Under the pieces are notes generated by a model. That model made no database searches, was not told where the DNA came from, and saw only the letters and a program-made list of their open reading frames with translations. From Acidobacteriota bacterium (GTDB taxonomy: Bacteria > Acidobacteriota > Terriglobia > Bryobacterales > Bryobacteraceae): DNA of 35,358 bases. The stretch lies in contig JACQZS010000255.1 in the NCBI GenBank assembly GCA_016213725.1, forward strand, positions 1 to 35,358. The letters are read 5' to 3'. Made by a program: the position numbers and the translations under genes. Positions 30,650 to 35,358 of the stretch are shown piece by piece. Numbering within the stretch: position 1 is the first letter of the stretch; each line of letters starts with the position of its first letter.

Positions 30650-33397
30650 ATGAATTCTCACAACCCGCTCTCTGCCCGGAGGTTCGGACGTATCCTGCTC
30701 GTCCTTCTGACCTCTGCGTTCCTGCTGACGGCACAGCCTGCCGCGTTCCAGAAAGTGACCAGCGTAGAAGGGATTACCGAGTACCGCCTGCCGAACGGGC
30801 TGCGCGTGCTGCTATTCCCTGACCCCACCAAGTCCAACATCACGGTGAACGTCACCTACATGGTGGGATCCCGGCATGAGGACTACGGCGAGACGGGCAT
30901 GGCCCACCTCCTGGAACACCTGCTCTTCATGGGGTCCACCAACCACACCAACATTAAGAAGGAGCTGCAGGACCACGGGACGCGTCCGAACGGCACCACC
31001 TGGCTGGACCGCACCAACTACTTCGAGACCTTCGTGGCCAGCGACGAAAACCTGGACTGGGCGCTGGCGATGGAAGCCGACCGCATGGTGAACAGCTTCA
31101 TCGCCAAGAAGGACCTGGACAGCGAGATGACCGTGGTGCGCAACGAGATGGAGTCCGGCGAGAACTCGCCCTCCGGCATCCTGATGGAGCGGGTGCTCTC
31201 CACTGCCTACCTCTGGCATAACTATGGCAAGGACACGATCGGGGCGCGCAGCGATGTGGAGCGGGTGCCCATAGAGCGGCTGCAGGCGTTCTACCGCCAC
31301 TTCTATCAGCCGGATAACGCCGTGCTGGTGGTGGCCGGCAAGTTTGACGAGGCGAAGACTCTGGGCCTCATACAGAAGTACTTCGCGCCGATTCCAAAGC
31401 CGGCGCGGCGACTGCGCCGCACCTACACCACCGAGCCCACCCAGGACGGCGAGCGCACCGTGACCCTCCGGCGGGTGGGGGACCTGCAAGTCGTCGCCGC
31501 CGCCTGGCACATCCCTTCCGGCGCGGATGCGGATTATGCCGCCGTGGAGATGGCCACCGGCATCTTCTCCGACCAGCCCTCGGGCCGCCTCTACAAGGCC
31601 CTTGTGGAGACGAAGAAGGCCGCTTCGACCGCCATGTTCTCCTTCCAATTGAAAGACCCCGGCCTTGTCTACGCCCAAGCCTCCGTGCGCATGGAACAGT
31701 CTCTGGACGACGCCCGCAAGACGCTGCTGGAGACTGTGGACGGAATCAAGGGCCAGCCTTTCACCAGGGAAGAACTGGATCGCCAGCGCACCAACTGGCT
31801 GAAGAATTTCGACCTGATGATGAACAACACCCAATCCGTGGCGCTGGACCTCTCCGAATGGCAAGCCATGGGCGACTGGCGGCTGCTGTTCCTGCACCGC
31901 GACCGTATTGAGAAAGTCACGCTCGACCAGGTGCAGAAGGTCGCCGAGAAGTACTTGATTTCCTCCAACCGAACCGTGGGCGTTTTCATCCCCGAGAAGG
32001 CGCCGGTGCGCGCCGAGATCGCCGATGCCCCGGACGTCGCCAAGCTGCTGGAGGGCTATAAGGGGCGCGCCGCGGTGAGCCAGGGTGAAGTGTTCGACGC
32101 CAGCCCGGCCAACATCGACAAGCGCACCATCCGCGGCCAGTTGAAAGACGGCGTGAAGCTCTCGATGATCGAGAAGAAGACGCGCGGCGGCCAGGTGGTG
32201 GCCACGCTCAACCTGCACTTCGGAGACGCCGACAACCTCAAGGGGCAGCAGTTCATCGGCCAATTGACGGGTCAGATGCTGATGCGCGGCACCGCCAAGC
32301 ACACGCGCCAGCAATTGAAGGATGAGCTGGATAAGATCAAGGCCCAGGTGACTGTGAGCGGTTCACCCGCCGGCGCCTCCGTCCGGATCACCACCACCAA
32401 GGAAAACCTGCCTGCCGCGCTGGCGCTGGCCGGAGAGATGCTGAAGGAATCCACCTTCCCCAGCAATGAATTCGACCAACTGAAGCAGCAGAACCTGGCC
32501 GGGATGGAGAACGCCAAGAGCCAGCCGCAGGCCATCGCCATCCAGGCGCTGCAAAGCCACCTGAACCCCTACCCCAAGGGCGACATCCGCTACATGGCGA
32601 GCATTGCCGAGCAGATTGAAGGCATCAAGGCCGTAACGCTGGACCAGGTGAAGGAGTTCTACGCGAAGTACTACGGCGCGCCCGCCGGCGAACTGGCCGT
32701 CGTTGGCGACTTCGACGCCGAGGGCCTGCAGAAGCAGGTCTCCACGCTGCTGAACGGCTGGAAGAGCAAGGAGCACTATGCGCGCATCCTGCGCACCTAC
32801 AAGGAGGCCCCGGCCAAGACCCAGGCGTTTGAAACTCCCGACAAGGCCAACGCGATGTGGCTGGCCGGCATGGCACTGAAGCTGCGCGACTCGGATGCCG
32901 ACTACCCCGCGCTGGTGCTCGGCAATTACCTGCTGGGCCAGGGCATGAACTCACGCATGTTCGCCCGCATCAGGACCAAGGAAGGGCTGAGCTACGGCGT
33001 GGGTTCTCAACTCGTGGCCAACGCCGAGGATGACCTGGGGATGTTCATGGCGTATGCCATCTGCGCACCGGAGAATGCGCCCAAGGTGGAAGCGTCGTTC
33101 AAGGACGAGTTGACGAAAATCCTGGCCAACGGCTACACCGAAGATGAAGTTGCCGCAGCCAAGAAGAGCTGGTCTCAAGGCCGTCAGGTGAGCCGCGCCA
33201 ACGACTCAGAACTGGTGTCCCGTCTCGCCGGCCAGGCATACGACAGCCGCACGATGGCCTTCGATGCCGGGCTGGAGGCGAAAGTGCAGTCGTTGACACC
33301 GGCCCAGATTCAGGCCGTGATGAAGAAGTACCTGGATGCCTCGAAGCTCAGCTTCGTGCGGGCTGGGGACTTCAAGAAAGTAAACGTCACCTGGTGA
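30650..33397 (+). CDS. Secreted M16-family zinc peptidase (two-domain, pitrilysin/insulinase type)
   Basis: 915 residues. After a signal-like N-terminus (RFGRILLVLLTSAFLLTAQ) comes the active M16 domain with the inverted zinc motif HLLEH (His86, Glu89, His90) and the distal ligand in NEME (Glu166). The second M16 half (about 500-915) lacks HLLEH and would be the structural partner domain. This two-half layout on one chain is usual for bacterial exported M16 peptidases that cut small peptides inside a closed chamber. GGAGG (30641-30645) sets the start. The TGA stop overlaps the GTG of the next gene. Confidence 0.93.
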   Translation: MNSHNPLSARRFGRILLVLLTSAFLLTAQPAAFQKVTSVEGITEYRLPNGLRVLLFPDPTKSNITVNVTYMVGSRHEDYGETGMAHLLEHLLFMGSTNHTNIKKELQDHGTRPNGTTWLDRTNYFETFVASDENLDWALAMEADRMVNSFIAKKDLDSEMTVVRNEMESGENSPSGILMERVLSTAYLWHNYGKDTIGARSDVERVPIERLQAFYRHFYQPDNAVLVVAGKFDEAKTLGLIQKYFAPIPKPARRLRRTYTTEPTQDGERTVTLRRVGDLQVVAAAWHIPSGADADYAAVEMATGIFSDQPSGRLYKALVETKKAASTAMFSFQLKDPGLVYAQASVRMEQSLDDARKTLLETVDGIKGQPFTREELDRQRTNWLKNFDLMMNNTQSVALDLSEWQAMGDWRLLFLHRDRIEKVTLDQVQKVAEKYLISSNRTVGVFIPEKAPVRAEIADAPDVAKLLEGYKGRAAVSQGEVFDASPANIDKRTIRGQLKDGVKLSMIEKKTRGGQVVATLNLHFGDADNLKGQQFIGQLTGQMLMRGTAKHTRQQLKDELDKIKAQVTVSGSPAGASVRITTTKENLPAALALAGEMLKESTFPSNEFDQLKQQNLAGMENAKSQPQAIAIQALQSHLNPYPKGDIRYMASIAEQIEGIKAVTLDQVKEFYAKYYGAPAGELAVVGDFDAEGLQKQVSTLLNGWKSKEHYARILRTYKEAPAKTQAFETPDKANAMWLAGMALKLRDSDADYPALVLGNYLLGQGMNSRMFARIRTKEGLSYGVGSQLVANAEDDLGMFMAYAICAPENAPKVEASFKDELTKILANGYTEDEVAAAKKSWSQGRQVSRANDSELVSRLAGQAYDSRTMAFDAGLEAKVQSLTPAQIQAVMKKYLDASKLSFVRAGDFKKVNVTW

Positions 33398-33909
33398 TTA
33401 CAGACCTCGTTCAAATCAAGCGGCTCGGCGAGCAGAAGCGCCCGGAAAACGAGCGCTTCCGCCGCCATCTGAAGACCTACCGTTTCGTCGAGCGCAAGCT
33501 GCGGCAGATGGCCATCGACACCGAACAGGTGATCGATTGCCTGGAGTGCGCCAACTGCTGCAAGGTGGCCACGGCGCGTGTGACGGAGCGCGACGTGGAG
33601 AAGCTGGCGCGCGACCAGGGCATGCCGTTGGGGCGCTTTCTGAAGCAGTATACGGAGCAGTCGGAAGAAGAGGGCCTGGTCTTGAAGCGCGGCGCGGACG
33701 GTGCGTGCGTGTTCCTCAACGGGAACGAGTGCCTGGTCTACGAGTCGCGGCCCTCGTCCTGCCAGGACTTCCCGCACATGGTGCGCGGCGCCGGTTCGCT
33801 GCAGTCGCGCATGTGGGCGTTCATCGACCGGGCCGGCTACTGCCCCATCGTCTACAACACGCTGGAGCAGTGGAAGGTGGAAACCGAGTTCTCGCCGACG
33901 GCGAAGTGA
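33394..33909 (+). CDS. YkgJ-family cysteine-cluster protein
   Basis: 171 residues from a GTG start overlapping the M16 stop (GTGA), hence translational coupling. The YkgJ/CxxCxxCC zinc- or iron-chelating signature is present: CLECANCC (Cys49, 52, 55, 56), CVFLNGNECLVYESRPSSCQDFP and a later GYCP. Function in the family is poorly known; a metal cluster is likely. There is no signal peptide, so it is probably cytoplasmic, unlike its exported peptidase neighbour. It converges on the next gene with a 7-base gap. Confidence 0.85.
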   Translation: MITDLVQIKRLGEQKRPENERFRRHLKTYRFVERKLRQMAIDTEQVIDCLECANCCKVATARVTERDVEKLARDQGMPLGRFLKQYTEQSEEEGLVLKRGADGACVFLNGNECLVYESRPSSCQDFPHMVRGAGSLQSRMWAFIDRAGYCPIVYNTLEQWKVETEFSPTAK

Positions 33910-33916
33910 AGCGCGG

Positions 33917-34858
33917 CTAGTTGATCTTTTCCGTGAGCGTGACTGCCTCGGTGATCCGGAAGCTGATGCGTGTCTCGCTAGGGAGATTGGCGGGTTTGCC
34001 GCGAGTTGCCATCGCGGTGCCGGCTCCGGCTGCGCCGCCGATGCCGGCACCGATCGCTGCGCCCTTGCCGCCTCCGGCAATGGCGCCGATCGCCGCACCG
34101 ATACCTGCCGCAACACCAGTTTTCGCGAGGTCGCCTTTCATGCTGCTTTCCCCCTCGCGGCGGAAGGTATCAGTGCTGATCGCCACCTTCTGACCGTCAG
34201 AAGTGTTCAATTCGTTGAGCTGGATGGCCAGCAGGGCATTGCCCTTCACGCGGCCGGCGCGGGCCAGTTCCACAATGCGTCCGCGCTGCAGCGAGCCGCG
34301 CTCTGCAATCACCAGGCCGTCGACGATCAGTGGCGTGTCGAGGGTGGCCTGGAAGTTGTCGTCGGCGGAGTTCTTTTCCGTGTTCAGAGCCTCTCTCAAA
34401 CGCACGGTGACCAGCGTGCCGGCCGGGATGGTGATGGTCTTCGCCTCGCGCGGCGCGGGCGCGGGCTTGTGCTCCTCCGCCTTCGGCGACGGCGCGGCAT
34501 CCGGAATGTTCTTCGGCGCGGGCATCGCCTCAGGTTCCGGCGCCTTGGCAATGACGGGGATATAGGGAGCCGGCGCTGGAATCGGCGCTTCCGCGCTGGC
34601 CGCCGGTGCTGGCTTGCTCCTGGCAGCTACAGTGGCCTTGGGCTTTGCCGCAGCCGGCCGGGGAGCCGAAGCGGGCGGCGCTGCCGGCGCCGGCTCCGGC
34701 GCCACTTCCGATACGGGAACTGCCACGGTTGCAGCAGGTTGCATGGCAACCACGGGCGCTGGGGGCGGGACTTCGGGCGTCTTCTTCATGCCCAGGTACA
34801 CCACCAGCCCGACAGCGGTCCCCCCTAATGCAAAGGCCAGGGCTAGTTTCGGCAGCAT
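33917..34858 (-). CDS. Membrane-anchored Pro/Ala-rich protein with glycine-zipper region
   Basis: 313 residues. One membrane helix (about 3-23), a long Pro/Ala/Lys-rich linker (about 28-145), a beta-rich domain (TITIPAGTLVTVRLREALNTEKN ... GSLQRGRIVELARAGRVKG) and near the end a glycine zipper (GAAIGAIAGGGKGAAIGAGIGG). I do not recognise a characterised homologue. The layout suggests an inner-membrane protein whose stiff linker places a beta domain in the periplasm, while the zipper may insert in a membrane. It is divergent from the dihydrouridine synthase gene with a 70-base gap. Confidence 0.72.
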   Translation of the reverse strand: MLPKLALAFALGGTAVGLVVYLGMKKTPEVPPPAPVVAMQPAATVAVPVSEVAPEPAPAAPPASAPRPAAAKPKATVAARSKPAPAASAEAPIPAPAPYIPVIAKAPEPEAMPAPKNIPDAAPSPKAEEHKPAPAPREAKTITIPAGTLVTVRLREALNTEKNSADDNFQATLDTPLIVDGLVIAERGSLQRGRIVELARAGRVKGNALLAIQLNELNTSDGQKVAISTDTFRREGESSMKGDLAKTGVAAGIGAAIGAIAGGGKGAAIGAGIGGAAGAGTAMATRGKPANLPSETRISFRITEAVTLTEKIN

Positions 34859-34928
34859 CTCAATTCCTCACATAATCGGACGCTCCCAGCTCCACCCGCG
34901 TTTCGGCAACTTCACTCGCCCCGCTACA

Positions 34929-35358
34929 ATGGAGGAGATGGCTGAGTTCCCCGGCTTCTACCAGGTTGGGTCCGTGCGCATTGAGCCGGCTACGGTGTTG
35001 GCGCCCATGGCGGGCGTCACGGACACCGTCTTCCGCCGTCTCATCCGGGACCAGGGCGGCTGCGGGCTGTTGATGACCGAGTTCACCAGTTCGCACGGCG
35101 TGGTAGCCACCGGCCGCCATCCCAACCGGAAGTCACTCAAAACATTCAACTACCTCTATTTCGAGCCTGAAGAGCGGCCCATCTCCGCACAGTTGTTCGG
35201 CTCCGATCCGGAGATCATGGCCGAGGCCGCCAAAGTCTGTCAGGACCAGGGCTTCGACGCCGTGGACATCAACTTCGGATGCCCGGTAAACAAGGTGGTG
35301 AAGTGCAACGGCGGTTCGGGGCTGCTGCGCGATCTGCCATTAGTGGAGACGCTGCTGC
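34929..35358 (+). CDS. dus: tRNA-dihydrouridine synthase (3' end missing)
   Basis: The frame is open from ATG 34929 to the window end (143 codons). FMN-barrel features fit Dus: VLAPMAGVTDTVFRRL, MTEFTSSHGV, QLFGSDPEIMAEAAK and the signature INFGCPVNKVVKCNGGSGLL, which contains the catalytic Cys of DusB-like enzymes. It reduces uridine to dihydrouridine in tRNA with NADPH. A second in-frame ATG at 34938 is possible, but GGAGG lies too close to it. The subfamily (DusA/B/C) is not certain from this part. Confidence 0.92.
   Translation, partial: MEEMAEFPGFYQVGSVRIEPATVLAPMAGVTDTVFRRLIRDQGGCGLLMTEFTSSHGVVATGRHPNRKSLKTFNYLYFEPEERPISAQLFGSDPEIMAEAAKVCQDQGFDAVDINFGCPVNKVVKCNGGSGLLRDLPLVETLL

Noticed and set aside
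30812..32314. 500-codon minus-strand frame opposite the M16 peptidase
   Set aside because: Leu/His/Val-rich shadow with no recognisable motif; the peptidase frame is complete.

Overview
The window is about 35 kb of GC-rich bacterial chromosome, densely coding, with genes on both strands. The likely source is an acidobacterium, perhaps of the Bryobacter/Solibacter type. This is inferred from the mix of two PEP-CTERM proteins, secreted M28 and M16 peptidases, a full-length FtsX/YbbP permease, a Hox-type NiFe hydrogenase and very GC-rich codons. No rRNA gene was available to confirm it. I saw no tRNA genes, insertion sequences, CRISPR array or phage genes.

Left part (1-13.6 kb). The window opens inside the C-terminal STAS domain of a SulP-type anion transporter. 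It meets a convergent ferrochelatase, which shares a start-codon overlap with a divergent M28 peptidase. A secreted alkaline phosphatase (minus) and a small exported NTF2-like protein (plus) follow. Next come two GT39-like membrane glycosyltransferases with a polyprenyl-phosphate-type GT2 enzyme between them. The first ends in a 185-bp pseudogene copy of the permease 3' end, and the second ends in the real permease 3' end. The permease and its ATPase (YbbP/YbbA type) stand divergent from a TesA-like esterase, the same gene order as in E. coli.

Middle part (13.6-23.4 kb). Top-strand base composition switches here from C-rich to G-rich whichever strand is coding. The genes are an exported glutathione peroxidase, galE with a hairpin directly against its start codon, an orphan HlyD/MFP adaptor, a coupled pair made of a TPR/beta-barrel outer-membrane protein and a glycosidase-like protein, glutaryl-CoA dehydrogenase, a CusF-like lipoprotein, a methyltransferase that carries a signal peptide, and a PEP-CTERM protein.

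Right part (23.6-35.4 kb). A compact minus-strand operon encodes a bidirectional NiFe hydrogenase in the order hoxE-F-U-Y-H. Its HoxF is a 1051-residue fusion: a NuoF/HoxF-like NADH module is joined to a complete GltD/NfnB-like module with Fe-S ligands, FAD and an NADPH-type Rossmann fold. This is the strongest candidate for an unusual system, a soluble hydrogenase with two separate pyridine-nucleotide sites that might couple H2, NAD(H) and NADP(H). A small PEP-CTERM gene lies upstream of the operon. Beyond it are a large M16 peptidase coupled to a YkgJ-type cysteine-cluster protein, a glycine-zipper membrane protein, and the start of a tRNA-dihydrouridine synthase that runs off the right end.
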